Shown here: piece after piece, positions 34,722 to 42,303 of the stretch
Layout: each line of letters begins with the position of its first letter
Position numbering within the stretch: the first letter of the stretch is position 1
Assembly: GCA_021162805.1 (NCBI GenBank)
Contig: JAGGXZ010000063.1
Span: forward strand, 1-48,156
Length of the DNA: 48,156 nucleotides
Source of the DNA: Candidatus Poribacteria bacterium
GTDB taxonomy: Bacteria > Poribacteria > WGA-4E > B28-G17
Direction: 5' to 3'
Notes under the pieces: generated by a model
Seen by the model: only the letters and a program-made list of their open reading frames with translations
Database searches by the model: none
What the model was told of the DNA's origin: nothing
Made by a program: the position numbers and the translations under genes

Positions 34722-35524
34722 TGAGGCCTCGATTTCGATCGAGCTTCCGCCAGAACCTCATCCCATAGGGAAACCACCCCATCTCTCAACATCACGACCT
34801 TTTGCCTTCTCACCTCCGCTTCGGCCTCCATCGTTATCCTCTCCCCAGCCACAACCGGAACAGAGGTATAACCCGCCTTTTTTAACAGTTCGGCCCGTCT
34901 CTTCGCCCTTATTACATCTCTCTCATCGACGACCGATGAGACCTCCACGACAAGCCAGATCATCTCCTCTCCTTCCACGTCGCGGGGTTGACCGCTTACC
35001 ACCATATCGGTGAACAATACATCTCTGAGCTCCTCAACGGGCAGTTTACCCTCAAGCGTATTCGCCAGATCCTCACGGGATATCACCCTGGTCTTTCGCA
35101 TGACATGACCGAAGTATGCGGGCGCTTTTTCACGGTATTCCAGTTCCAAAGTTCGGCCGTCAACCTTGCTGAGCTTATCCCATATTCGCCCCTGATCCTC
35201 AGCCAGATACCGTATCTGCTCCTCTGTTCTGCGCTGGGCTTCGGTCAATTTCTCAATCGTTTCCTCAAGCCGACCTAACCTCTCCTCCGTTCTACGCTGA
35301 GCCTCGGCCAGTTTCTCGACCGTCTCCTCAAGCCGTCTCAGACGTTCCTCCGAGCTCTGCTGAGCCTTCGTCAATTGTTCGATCGATCTGGATAGTTGCC
35401 GAACGGTTTCGGGCAAGCTTAACAACTCCTCCGTTAGAAGCAACCGCCTGAGTTCGGCTTTCCATTCAGGGTGTTCATCCAATAGTTTTACAAGGCCCAT
35501 ATAATCCTGTGCCGTGAAAGTCAT
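34718..35524 (-). CDS. Coiled-coil protein with DUF3782/PD-(D/E)XK-like domain
   Basis: A 268-residue protein. Residues about 1-48 are helical (MGLVKLLDEHPEWKAELRRLLLTEELLSLP). Residues about 50-112 form three 21-residue heptad repeats. The C-terminal half (about 125-260) resembles DUF3782 nuclease-like proteins, with EEMIWLVVEVSSVVDERDVIRAKRRAELLKKAGYTSVPVVAGERIT. The usual E-x-K catalytic lysine reads VEVSS, so activity is uncertain. ATG 35524 has GGAGG six bases upstream. It sits 13 bp after dnaJ and overlaps the DUF6785 gene by 4 bp. Confidence 0.75.
   Translation of the reverse strand: MTFTAQDYMGLVKLLDEHPEWKAELRRLLLTEELLSLPETVRQLSRSIEQLTKAQQSSEERLRRLEETVEKLAEAQRRTEERLGRLEETIEKLTEAQRRTEEQIRYLAEDQGRIWDKLSKVDGRTLELEYREKAPAYFGHVMRKTRVISREDLANTLEGKLPVEELRDVLFTDMVVSGQPRDVEGEEMIWLVVEVSSVVDERDVIRAKRRAELLKKAGYTSVPVVAGERITMEAEAEVRRQKVVMLRDGVVSLWDEVLAEARSKSRPQ
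35189..35377 (-). repeat. Three tandem 63-bp repeats encoding 21-residue heptad units
   Basis: Three consecutive units of 21 residues (63 bp). The second and third read KLAEAQRRTEERLGRLEETI... and KLTEAQRRTEEQIRYLAEDQ.... The first (QLTKAQQSSEERLRRLEET...) is more diverged. DNA identity between copies is high enough for slippage or recombination to change copy number in frame. Confidence 0.8.
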
Positions 35525-35537
35525 CTTCAACCTCCCT

Positions 35538-36644
35538 CTAGTTCAGGGAGCGAAATCGCTCCAGAAGCCTTCTCTGTTCGGGCGTGAGGTTTTCGGGTAT
35601 GACGACGTTGATCCTGACGTATTGATCCCCACGAGAGCCATCCGGTTTCGGGAAACCCCGTCCCCGCATTCTGAGGATCGATCCGGATTGGGTTCCGGGC
35701 GGTATCCTGAGCCTTGCCCTTCCGTCCAGCGTTTTAACCTCCACCGTCGCCCCCAAAGCGGCATCGACGAAGCTCACGTCGAGTTCACAGTAGATATCAT
35801 CTCCCTCCCTGCGAAGAGGTTCATCCTCCTTAATCCTTATAACCGCGTAGAGATCCCCCCTTCTCCCCCTGGGATCGAGCCTGCCCTGTCCTTTTATCCT
35901 TATCCTGGTTTTATCCCTGACGCCCGGCGGTATTTTAACCGATAACCTCTGAGGCGTCTCGATCGTCCCCAGTCCACGACAGGTAGGGCATGGATGGGTG
36001 AGAATGAAACCCGTCCCGTCACATACAGGACATGGGCTGCTCTCCACCGAATTTCCCTTCTTCATGAACACATTTCCGGTGCCCCCACATCTGGTACAGG
36101 GTTCCAGTGTGCTATCCGCTCCCCTGCCGGAACCGCCACATGAGGGACATATCTCCTCCCTGCGTATCTCGATCACCTTCTTGGTCCCTCTGGATGCCTC
36201 TCTCATAGTGATGGTGAGCTCGACCGTTATATCGCCTATGTTCCACTGGCCTTTGGGCGCTTTTCCCTTCATAGTGTTAAGGAATGAGAGAAATAGCCTC
36301 CCCAACACCGACGAGCTTGTTCTGGGAACACGTATGGTGATTCCACCCAGCAGATCCCTGAGGGGTCTATGGTGATGCGGTCGTTGTGGACGTTCCGTCC
36401 TTCGCCTGCTCCCCCTTCGTCCCGAACGCTCCGAACGTTTTCTATCGTACTCCGCCCTTTTATGGGGGTCCCCGAGCACGCTATACGCTTCGCTTATCAG
36501 GCGAAACCTCTCCTCGGCCGATCTATCACCGGGATTTTTATCCGGATGATATCTGAGCGCCAGCCGCCTGAAGGCGGCTTTTATCTCCTCATCAGTCGCC
36601 TTGGGTGAGAGTCCTAGGATTTCATAGTAATCCTTTATGCTCAC
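35538..36644 (-). CDS. dnaJ: Chaperone DnaJ, variant linker
   Basis: A 368-residue Hsp40. J domain (about 4-68) with YHPDKN. An Arg/His-rich linker (about 70-100) and an unusual segment replace the standard Gly/Phe-rich region. The zinc-finger domain has four CxxCxGxG-type repeats (CPSCGGSG, CTRCGGTG, CPVCDGTG, CPTCRGLG), followed by C-terminal substrate domains (IPPGVRDKTRIRIKGQG). It delivers clients to DnaK and stimulates its ATPase. dnaK and grpE are not adjacent. ATG overlaps the dapB stop (ATGA). Confidence 0.93.
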   Translation of the reverse strand: MSIKDYYEILGLSPKATDEEIKAAFRRLALRYHPDKNPGDRSAEERFRLISEAYSVLGDPHKRAEYDRKRSERSGRRGSRRRTERPQRPHHHRPLRDLLGGITIRVPRTSSSVLGRLFLSFLNTMKGKAPKGQWNIGDITVELTITMREASRGTKKVIEIRREEICPSCGGSGRGADSTLEPCTRCGGTGNVFMKKGNSVESSPCPVCDGTGFILTHPCPTCRGLGTIETPQRLSVKIPPGVRDKTRIRIKGQGRLDPRGRRGDLYAVIRIKEDEPLRREGDDIYCELDVSFVDAALGATVEVKTLDGRARLRIPPGTQSGSILRMRGRGFPKPDGSRGDQYVRINVVIPENLTPEQRRLLERFRSLN

Positions 36645-37447
36645 CCGAAGAGAACCTCCTGTATATCGTGAATACCTTTAGATGCGTTGACAACCCATTT
36701 AGCGGCTCTGAGCGCCCCTTTCGCGAAGGCCTCGCGGCTATGAGCGCGATGTATGATCTCGATCCGTTCGCCCTCCCCGGCGAACAGCACCGTGTGATCA
36801 CCGACCACATCCCCGCCTCTGACGGCGTGTATCCCTATCTCGCGTCTGCTTCTTTCGCCGACGAGTCCTCTCCTGCCGTAGACGGCAACCTCATCCAGAT
36901 CCCTCGCCAGCGCCTTGGCTATCACCTCAGCCAATCTGAGAGCGGTGCCGCTGGGGGAATCCTTCTTTCTGTTGTGATGGATCTCCACTATCTCGACGTC
37001 ATAATCATCTCCCAATATCCTGGCAACTTCGGAGACCATCCTCAAAAGCACGTTAACGCCGACGCTCATGTTCGGGGCTATGACGCAGGGGATCTGCGAT
37101 GCGAGCTCCTCAAGCCTTTCGCGCTGTTGTGGGGTATATCCCGTAGTGGCTATGACCATCGGCTTTCCGGCGCGAACCGCCTCCTCGAGATGTTTGAGCG
37201 TGGCCTCAGGGGTGGTGAACTCTATCGCCACGTCAGCCTCTTCAAATAGCTTCGCCAACTCCGTATCAGGCGATATCTTCACTCCCAAGCTCCCGACCCC
37301 GGCCACCTCCCCGGCATCCCTACCGACTTCAGGGTGTCCCGGATATTCGGTCGCGCCTACAAGTTCCATCTCAGGATCACGGTACACGCCGGAGACGATC
37401 ATCCGACCCATCCTTCCGGCCGCGCCGTTGGCGATCACCTTTACCAT
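36641..37447 (-). CDS. dapB: 4-hydroxy-tetrahydrodipicolinate reductase DapB
   Basis: A 268-residue NAD(P)H-dependent enzyme of lysine/diaminopimelate synthesis. Cofactor motif VIANGAAGRMGR (about 4-15), FTTPEA (about 86), ATTGYTPQQ (about 111), APNMSVGVN (about 136), and the catalytic EIHHNRKKDSPSGTA (about 164), with the His-His-Lys set. ATG 37447 has GAGAGGG 8 bases upstream; an ORF extension to 37486 is not needed. First gene of dapB-dnaJ-nuclease-like-DUF6785. Confidence 0.96.
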   Translation of the reverse strand: MVKVIANGAAGRMGRMIVSGVYRDPEMELVGATEYPGHPEVGRDAGEVAGVGSLGVKISPDTELAKLFEEADVAIEFTTPEATLKHLEEAVRAGKPMVIATTGYTPQQRERLEELASQIPCVIAPNMSVGVNVLLRMVSEVARILGDDYDVEIVEIHHNRKKDSPSGTALRLAEVIAKALARDLDEVAVYGRRGLVGERSRREIGIHAVRGGDVVGDHTVLFAGEGERIEIIHRAHSREAFAKGALRAAKWVVNASKGIHDIQEVLFG

Positions 37448-37492
37448 TTTGAGTTCCCTCTCAAGCCGTTGGAGGTTGATTCTCAATTCTTA

Positions 37493-37522
37493 ATAATACC
37501 ACAAAATCTCAGCTATGGTCAA
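37493..37522 (-). promoter_or_regulatory. Promoter of the dapB operon
   Basis: On the minus strand TTGACC, 18 bases, TATTAT, with an extended TGG before the -10 box. The predicted leader to ATG 37447 is ~40 bases. Confidence 0.7.
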
Positions 37523-37553
37523 CGCCGATCCCTGGATTTCCTTAGTATTGACC

Positions 37554-37582
37554 TTGATTATCAACATCTGCTATACTATAAT
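37554..37582 (+). promoter_or_regulatory. Promoter of the PflX-like gene
   Basis: TTGATT, 17 bases, TATAAT. An overlapping pair TTGACC (37548), 18 bases, TATACT gives a second choice. The leader to ATG 37740 is about 150 bases. I saw no recognised riboswitch in it. Confidence 0.65.
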
Positions 37583-37739
37583 CCGAGATTACTCCTTAGA
37601 AAGTTTCCGATATGTTCAGATATGCCTTCGATCGGCTTGGGGAGCTGGCGATTTTATAAGGCTGATAGAGATCTTAGCCGATCAGCTGCGGCCTAGGGAC
37701 AGATCGCTCGATCGGAACGAGGGGGTAGAGGTGAAAGAC

Positions 37740-38654
37740 ATGAGGTTTATTCCCGCCTATCGAAAACTCAGCGATAAGGAGTTCAGGGATAAGGTTGAGA
37801 CGGCCAGGGAGATGCTCGCTGAATGCAGGCTTTGCCCGCGGGAATGCAGGGTGAACCGGCTGGAAGGCGAGGTGGGAGTTTGTCGTTCCGGCCTTCAGGT
37901 CAAGGTCTCAAGCGCCGGCCCGCATTTTGGTGAGGAACCGGAACTGGTCGGTATAGGTGGATCGGGAACCATATTCCTCACCAACTGCAACTTAAAATGC
38001 ATCTTCTGCCAGAACTATGAGATAAGCTGGCTCGGAGAGGGATATGGATGCTCTATCGAATCGATCGCTCAGATGATGTTATCCCTTCAGAGACGAGGAT
38101 GTCACAACATAAACCTCGTCACTCCGACCCACTTCATGCCTCAGCTGTTGGAAGCGATATATCTCGCCTCCAAGGAGGGATTGGAGCTGCCGATCGTCTA
38201 CAACTGTGGGGGATATGAGAGCGTTGAGGCGCTGAAGATACTAGATGGGGTGGTGGACATCTATATGCCGGATCTAAAATACGGCGATAACGCCTCCGGA
38301 GCGAGATATTCCGGCGTTAAAGATTACTTCGACAGGGCGAAAGAGGCCATCAAGGAAATGTACAGACAGGTGGGGAACCTACAGGTGGATGGGTTCGGGA
38401 TAGCCAGGAGAGGGTTGATAATCAGACATCTCGTCATGCCCAATAACGTCGCTCGGACAGACAAGGTTCTCAAGTTCATCGCCTCCGAGATCTCCCCTCA
38501 TTCCTATGTTAACGTTATGGATCAATACCGTCCAACCTTCAGGGCCAACTTATATCCGGAGATAAACAGAAGGATAACGAGATCGGAGTATCTTGAAGCC
38601 CTCAGCCTCGCCAGGAGTTTGCTCGATTGGCAACCGGAGCGAGAGAAGAAATAA
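37740..38654 (+). CDS. PflX-like radical SAM protein
   Basis: A 304-residue radical SAM enzyme of the PflX (pyruvate formate-lyase activase-like) group. An N-terminal Cys pair region (CRLCPRECRVNRLEGEVGVCRSG, about 28-50) precedes the radical SAM cluster NCNLKCIFCQNY (CxxxCxxC, about 82-93). MPDLKYG, YRQVGNLQ and RHLVMPNN follow in family order. The exact substrate of PflX proteins is not established. ATG 37740 has AGAGGTG 6 bases upstream; GTG 37731 is in frame. It is monocistronic, facing the GGDEF gene with only a 1-bp gap. Confidence 0.88.
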   Translation: MRFIPAYRKLSDKEFRDKVETAREMLAECRLCPRECRVNRLEGEVGVCRSGLQVKVSSAGPHFGEEPELVGIGGSGTIFLTNCNLKCIFCQNYEISWLGEGYGCSIESIAQMMLSLQRRGCHNINLVTPTHFMPQLLEAIYLASKEGLELPIVYNCGGYESVEALKILDGVVDIYMPDLKYGDNASGARYSGVKDYFDRAKEAIKEMYRQVGNLQVDGFGIARRGLIIRHLVMPNNVARTDKVLKFIASEISPHSYVNVMDQYRPTFRANLYPEINRRITRSEYLEALSLARSLLDWQPEREKK

Positions 38655-38655
38655 C

Positions 38656-40668
38656 CTATACGATGGCGATCGATTCGCTAAGTGTCCGAACCAAGAGGGG
38701 ATCAAACCTGCCCCCTGCCTCCTGATGCAGCAGTTTCAGAGCTTCATTCGGTCTCATGGCCGGCCGATATCCCCTTGGAGATGTCATTGCAGCGTATGCT
38801 TCAGCCACGGCGATTATCCTGGACTCAAGCGACATGCCGTTTGAGTCGAATCTGTTATGATGATGTGATACCGGCTCAGCATAGGGCCTTAGGAACCTCA
38901 CCCCGTTGAAAATCCTGGTGATGGTCTTCGCCCTCTCCTCCACGATTTTGCGATCTGATTCATCGAGCGGCCCCGGCTTGGATACGATCTCATCCATACC
39001 TATCTCGCCAAGCTCTCGGATCATACCCAGTTCCGTTAAGTAGTCGATCTTCTCGGAGGGCAGGCTCAACCTCTCGGCGATCTTACGAGCGTATTCTGAG
39101 ACCTTCTTGGAATAGCCGTTTAGGAATGCAGATCGTTTCTCCAGAACTTCGCATAATTTCCCCACACCTTCCACATATCTGACCCGCATATCTGTCATTA
39201 CCTCAGCGATGGCGGCGGCGAACTCCTCCACGATTTCTTCCTCATGTTCGCTAAACGGCTGAGCATCTGATCTATCGGTGAGATTTATAACTCCGATCTT
39301 AAGATCCCCCTTGAGGATCGGAGCGCAGATGAAGGAGTTGGACCGATATCCTCTTCCGTTTCCAGTGGAGATCCCCTTCTTCAGAGCGTCATCAGCCCAT
39401 ATAACTTTCCCTTCCATCAATGCCTTCCCCGCTATACCTTCACCTATCTTGACCTTCACCTTTCTTCTCACCGACTCATTAAGGTTCTTCGTCACCTCGA
39501 ACTTAAGGACCTCCTCCTTAGGATCGAGGATCATCAGAGATGCCCTCTCCACATGTAGGGCTTGAGTCAACATCGTCAGAGCAAGCCAGAGGAACTCGTC
39601 CGTTAGTGAGTCCCAGGCATTCGTTCGGCTGTAGCCTAGAGGCGGTTTGACGTTGAAGAGATCAACCAACTCCTTCAGGTCAGTTTCGGAGGGGATTTGG
39701 ATCGCATTGCCTCCCATTTCTTTCCCCCTTCCCATCGCCCTTTGAGCGAGGTTCACCAGCGCTTCCGGGTGATCCACATCATCGGGACAGGTTGCCACTC
39801 CAATCGTGAGGGAAGGGTGGTCGTTATCATCTCCGATTCTATCCATGATCCTCTGAGCGACTCTGATTGCTCCTTCTCTATCGGCCTTCGTCAGCAGAAC
39901 CAGGAACTCATCGCCTCCATATCTGCATATCGAATCTTCCGCCCTTATGCTCTCCTTGATCTTCGAGGCGATCTCACGAAGGATCCGATCGCCGATCCTA
40001 TAACCGTAACGTCTGTTGAAGTCATCGAATTCATCTAGATCGATGTAGATAAGAGAGGTGGGGATCTTATTTCGGCGCGAGAAGTTTATCTCCTTGCGGA
40101 GATGATCCAGGAAGACAGGATATCTATAGGTTCTGGTCACAGGATCGAAATAATCAGACGGAGCGGGAATCTGACGGAGATGAAGTATGGAATGGGCGGC
40201 CTTAATCCCGAATATCCTCGCCAGCTCCAGGTCCTCTTTGGAATAGGCGTTCGGTCGTTTCGATCCTATCTGGATCACGCCGACCGGATATCCATAGGAG
40301 CGCATCGATATGGCTAAGAGAGACCTCATATCCTTATCAAACGGATACAGATCTCCCTTATATTCCGTCAAATCCGGTATGTAAACGGGTTCTGTAGAAC
40401 GAAGCGTTGAGGCGGCAATTGTATTTGAGAGCGGTCTTGCCGGCCAAATGCCTTTCTCCCCTTCGATTGTCTTCAGGCTTAATTCCCCCTCATCGGAGTC
40501 CCAACTGAACACTGCACATAGGTCATAATTAAGTATCTCTCTCATAAGGTGAGGTAAAATCAGATATGCACCCTCCTCATCTCTGCTAAGCAAAATCGGT
40601 TCGATCTCAAACAGGAAGTTTATCTCCTCCGGCCTTTTGGACATCAATTCTTCCCTCAACAGTCCCAT
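38656..40668 (-). CDS. GAF-GGDEF-GAF protein with degenerate HD-GYP domain
   Basis: A 670-residue cytoplasmic regulator with no membrane helix. GAF-like domain (about 20-170), then GGDEF (about 185-330) with an intact RYGGDEF active site and an inhibitory RxxD exactly five residues before it (RAED). A second GAF domain follows (about 360-500), then an HD-GYP-like C-terminus (about 500-665). In the latter, the metal HD reads RE (GMIRELGEIGM), GHS is GYS, and GYP is altered (SPRGYRPAM), so phosphodiesterase activity looks lost. Predicted product-inhibited diguanylate cyclase. ATG 40668 has GGGGGA upstream; an upstream in-frame start at 40710 exists. Confidence 0.9.
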   Translation of the reverse strand: MGLLREELMSKRPEEINFLFEIEPILLSRDEEGAYLILPHLMREILNYDLCAVFSWDSDEGELSLKTIEGEKGIWPARPLSNTIAASTLRSTEPVYIPDLTEYKGDLYPFDKDMRSLLAISMRSYGYPVGVIQIGSKRPNAYSKEDLELARIFGIKAAHSILHLRQIPAPSDYFDPVTRTYRYPVFLDHLRKEINFSRRNKIPTSLIYIDLDEFDDFNRRYGYRIGDRILREIASKIKESIRAEDSICRYGGDEFLVLLTKADREGAIRVAQRIMDRIGDDNDHPSLTIGVATCPDDVDHPEALVNLAQRAMGRGKEMGGNAIQIPSETDLKELVDLFNVKPPLGYSRTNAWDSLTDEFLWLALTMLTQALHVERASLMILDPKEEVLKFEVTKNLNESVRRKVKVKIGEGIAGKALMEGKVIWADDALKKGISTGNGRGYRSNSFICAPILKGDLKIGVINLTDRSDAQPFSEHEEEIVEEFAAAIAEVMTDMRVRYVEGVGKLCEVLEKRSAFLNGYSKKVSEYARKIAERLSLPSEKIDYLTELGMIRELGEIGMDEIVSKPGPLDESDRKIVEERAKTITRIFNGVRFLRPYAEPVSHHHNRFDSNGMSLESRIIAVAEAYAAMTSPRGYRPAMRPNEALKLLHQEAGGRFDPLLVRTLSESIAIV

Positions 40669-40848
40669 CTTTTCCCCCGGCAGGTGAGATGATCGCCCCT
40701 GGCCTTTCATCAGAGGAAATGGCTCAGGGGAAGCTTACCCTAAATTTAGCAAAAACCATTCCAGGAATGATAAGCTGAATTTACCGAGTTTGACAAACCT
40801 TCCTCCCAATCCCAGTATGTAGATAGTTTACCAAAGAGGGCAATTATG

Positions 40849-40877
40849 AGCATACATGAAATCGGTGGGAAAGTCAA
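40849..40877 (-). promoter_or_regulatory. Promoter of the GGDEF gene with long leader
   Basis: On the minus strand TTGACT, 17 bases, TATGCT. The leader to ATG 40668 is about 170 bases and contains a GGA-rich stretch (GGGATTGGGAGGAAGG, about 40798-40813). No c-di-GMP riboswitch was recognised. Confidence 0.6.
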
Positions 40878-40893
40878 TATTCTATGGTAGGAG

Positions 40894-40919
40894 GAAGGGT
40901 GAGCGAAGGCTCACCCTTC
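40894..40919 (-). terminator. Hairpin after the secreted hypothetical gene
   Basis: GAAGGGTGAGC, a 4-base loop, and its exact 11-bp complement, 8 bases after the stop at 40928. In the minus direction it is not followed by a T-run. Confidence 0.65.
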
Positions 40920-40927
40920 AGATTTAT

Positions 40928-41524
40928 CTACTTTGTTTTTATCTTACCCCAGGTTGTGGGAAGCTTTCCGTGGGATTCGACGGGAGCTCCACCCTTGCTC
41001 GGAAGCAGGACAACTACGTAGTTGCTTCCATGCCCGGCGGCGGGTGCGTCCTCATTTCCGCCGATTTTTATCTCCCCTTTGGGAAAATCAGCCTTCCAGA
41101 CGTTAAACCATCCCATACCGGCGTCTGTCACTTCAACTTTCCAACCCTCTACCTTCTTAAAGTTCTTGGAAAGCCATTCCGGTGGAGTTCCTCCTTTCTC
41201 CTCTTCACCTCTGCTATCATGGAGTATATAGACCGTGACGGGTTGGGTAACTTCAAACGTCAGGAAGTCCTCACCTTTGGAATGCTTATCGTCGTTTGCG
41301 GTCATTATCCACGTTCCACCTTTAAGCTCATCGGGCATTGAAACTATCGTGTACTGCCTATCGATATAGTAAACATCTCCCACATCAAGGGATTTCTCGG
41401 CGACCTTATAGGGTTTCCCACTTTTCGCCTTGAGGTTCTTGACCTCAATAAGGTCCCCTGCTATAGCGATACTGAAGGCGACCACCAGGGCTGTGAGAAT
41501 TAAAACCCATTCTACTCTTTTCAT
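40928..41524 (-). CDS. Secreted beta-sandwich hypothetical protein
   Basis: A 198-residue exported protein. The signal peptide MKRVEWVLILTALVVAFSIAIAG is clear. The mature part is beta-rich: DVYYIDRQYTIVSMPDELKGGTWIMTANDD, LTFEVTQPVTVYILHD, PPEWLSKNFKKVEGWKVEVT, YVVVLLP. The VTVYILHD...PPEWL pattern occurs in accessory domains of secreted carbohydrate-active proteins. The role is unknown, with no catalytic residues recognisable. ATG 41524 has GGAGG 8 bases upstream. It has its own promoter and hairpin terminator, so it is a single-gene unit. Confidence 0.75.
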   Translation of the reverse strand: MKRVEWVLILTALVVAFSIAIAGDLIEVKNLKAKSGKPYKVAEKSLDVGDVYYIDRQYTIVSMPDELKGGTWIMTANDDKHSKGEDFLTFEVTQPVTVYILHDSRGEEEKGGTPPEWLSKNFKKVEGWKVEVTDAGMGWFNVWKADFPKGEIKIGGNEDAPAAGHGSNYVVVLLPSKGGAPVESHGKLPTTWGKIKTK

Positions 41525-41568
41525 ATGGGCATCCTCCTTTGTTACCATTGGGTATGTTTCTACATCTA

Positions 41569-41597
41569 ATTCTATCATGAGCTTATCTCGAAATCAA
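41569..41597 (-). promoter_or_regulatory. Promoter of the secreted hypothetical gene
   Basis: On the minus strand TTGATT, exactly 17 bases, TAGAAT. Predicted start near 41562, ~38 bases before ATG 41524. Confidence 0.65.
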
Positions 41598-41669
41598 GTT
41601 CGCTTCCATGGGCAGGATATATGGATTTCACAGGGGAGCTTTACCAGGCAAATCCAATGACATGAAAGA

Positions 41670-41695
41670 AAAAGGGCGGCTTCAGCCGCCCTTTT
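41670..41695 (-). terminator. Intrinsic terminator of hsp20
   Basis: AAAAGGGCGGC, loop of four, GCCGCCCTTTT: an 11-bp stem with GC-rich core followed on the minus strand by TTTCTTTC. It lies 25 bases after the hsp20 stop and looks symmetric, so it could also act on plus-strand transcripts. Confidence 0.85.
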
Positions 41696-41720
41696 CGCGT
41701 GCGCCGTTTTTCCCGCGTTA

Positions 41721-42179
41721 TCAGCTCTCACCCTCGCCGACCTCTATCTTTATCTCCTTCGGTTTAGCCTCTTCGGCCTTCGGTATCACCACCCTCAGCA
41801 CACCGTCCTTGAAGGTAGCTTTGGCCTTATCGGCCTGAACGACGGTCGGCAGGGTGAAGCTTCTCTGGAACGCTCCGTAGCTTCGCTCTATTCTGTGGTA
41901 CTGCTCCTCTTTAACCTCTTTCTCCTGCTTCTTTTCGCCCTTTATGGTCAGCACATTGTCGGTTATAGACACGCTTACATCATCCTGCTTGATCCCCGGA
42001 AGTTCGGCTTCAACGATTATATCGTCTTTGGTTTCCCTTATATCCACGCTCGGAGTCCACCCCGTCTCGAAGACATCCAACCTGGACGGGAACCTGCCGA
42101 AGAACTCATCGAAAAGCCTGTTAACCTCCTCCTGAATGGAGAGAAGATCCCTCATCGGCCTCCATCTCATCAGGGCCAT
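41721..42179 (-). CDS. Small heat-shock protein Hsp20
   Basis: A 152-residue alpha-crystallin family holdase. The N-terminal arm has MRDLLSIQEEVNRLFDEFFGRFPSR. The crystallin domain (about 43-140) shows WTPSVDIRETKDDIIVEAELPGIKQDDVSVSITDNVLTIKGEKKQE and FQRSFTLPTVVQADKAKATFKDGVLRVVIPK. The C-terminal tail lacks an obvious IxI motif beyond IKIEV. It binds unfolding proteins in the cytoplasm. ATG 42179 follows a perfect AAGGAGGTGA that is partly paired in a leader hairpin. Transcribed from an apparent sigma-54 promoter. Confidence 0.95.
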   Translation of the reverse strand: MALMRWRPMRDLLSIQEEVNRLFDEFFGRFPSRLDVFETGWTPSVDIRETKDDIIVEAELPGIKQDDVSVSITDNVLTIKGEKKQEKEVKEEQYHRIERSYGAFQRSFTLPTVVQADKAKATFKDGVLRVVIPKAEEAKPKEIKIEVGEGES

Positions 42180-42186
42180 GTCAATC

Positions 42187-42203
42187 ACCTCCTTAGCTGA
42201 GGT
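42187..42203 (-). promoter_or_regulatory. Hairpin sequestering the hsp20 ribosome binding site
   Basis: In the hsp20 leader, ACCTC (42199-42203), a 7-base loop, and GAGGT (42187-42191) can pair, burying most of the AAGGAGGTGA Shine-Dalgarno. The stem has only 5 bp, so it would melt readily on warming. This is the general logic of RNA thermometers upstream of small heat-shock genes. No named class (ROSE, fourU) is recognised. Confidence 0.5.
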
Positions 42204-42235
42204 TTTTTCGGGCCAATCCGCTCGCTATATTACAG

Positions 42236-42251
42236 AGCAATTTGCGTGCCA
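42236..42251 (-). promoter_or_regulatory. Sigma-54 (-24/-12) promoter of hsp20
   Basis: On the minus strand TGGCACGCAAATTGCT matches TGGCACG-N4-TTGCW at every defined position, with GG-N10-GC spacing. Predicted start ~42225, leader ~45 bases. It lies in the 197-bp gap after hisD. Confidence 0.82.
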
Positions 42252-42303
42252 TCTCCTCGATGCTGAGAGAACCGGTCTCGTTCGCTTTCCCCTGTGGATC
42301 AGC

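Noticed and set aside
35189-35377. Regular 63-bp repeats as a CRISPR array
   Set aside because: There are no spacers; the repeats are contiguous, in frame and encode coiled-coil heptads.
37583-37739. Riboswitch in the 150-base leader of the PflX-like gene
   Set aside because: I recognised no conserved riboswitch core, and no stem-loop ends in a T-run.
40711-40848. c-di-GMP riboswitch before the GGDEF gene
   Set aside because: The conserved GEMM blocks are not present.
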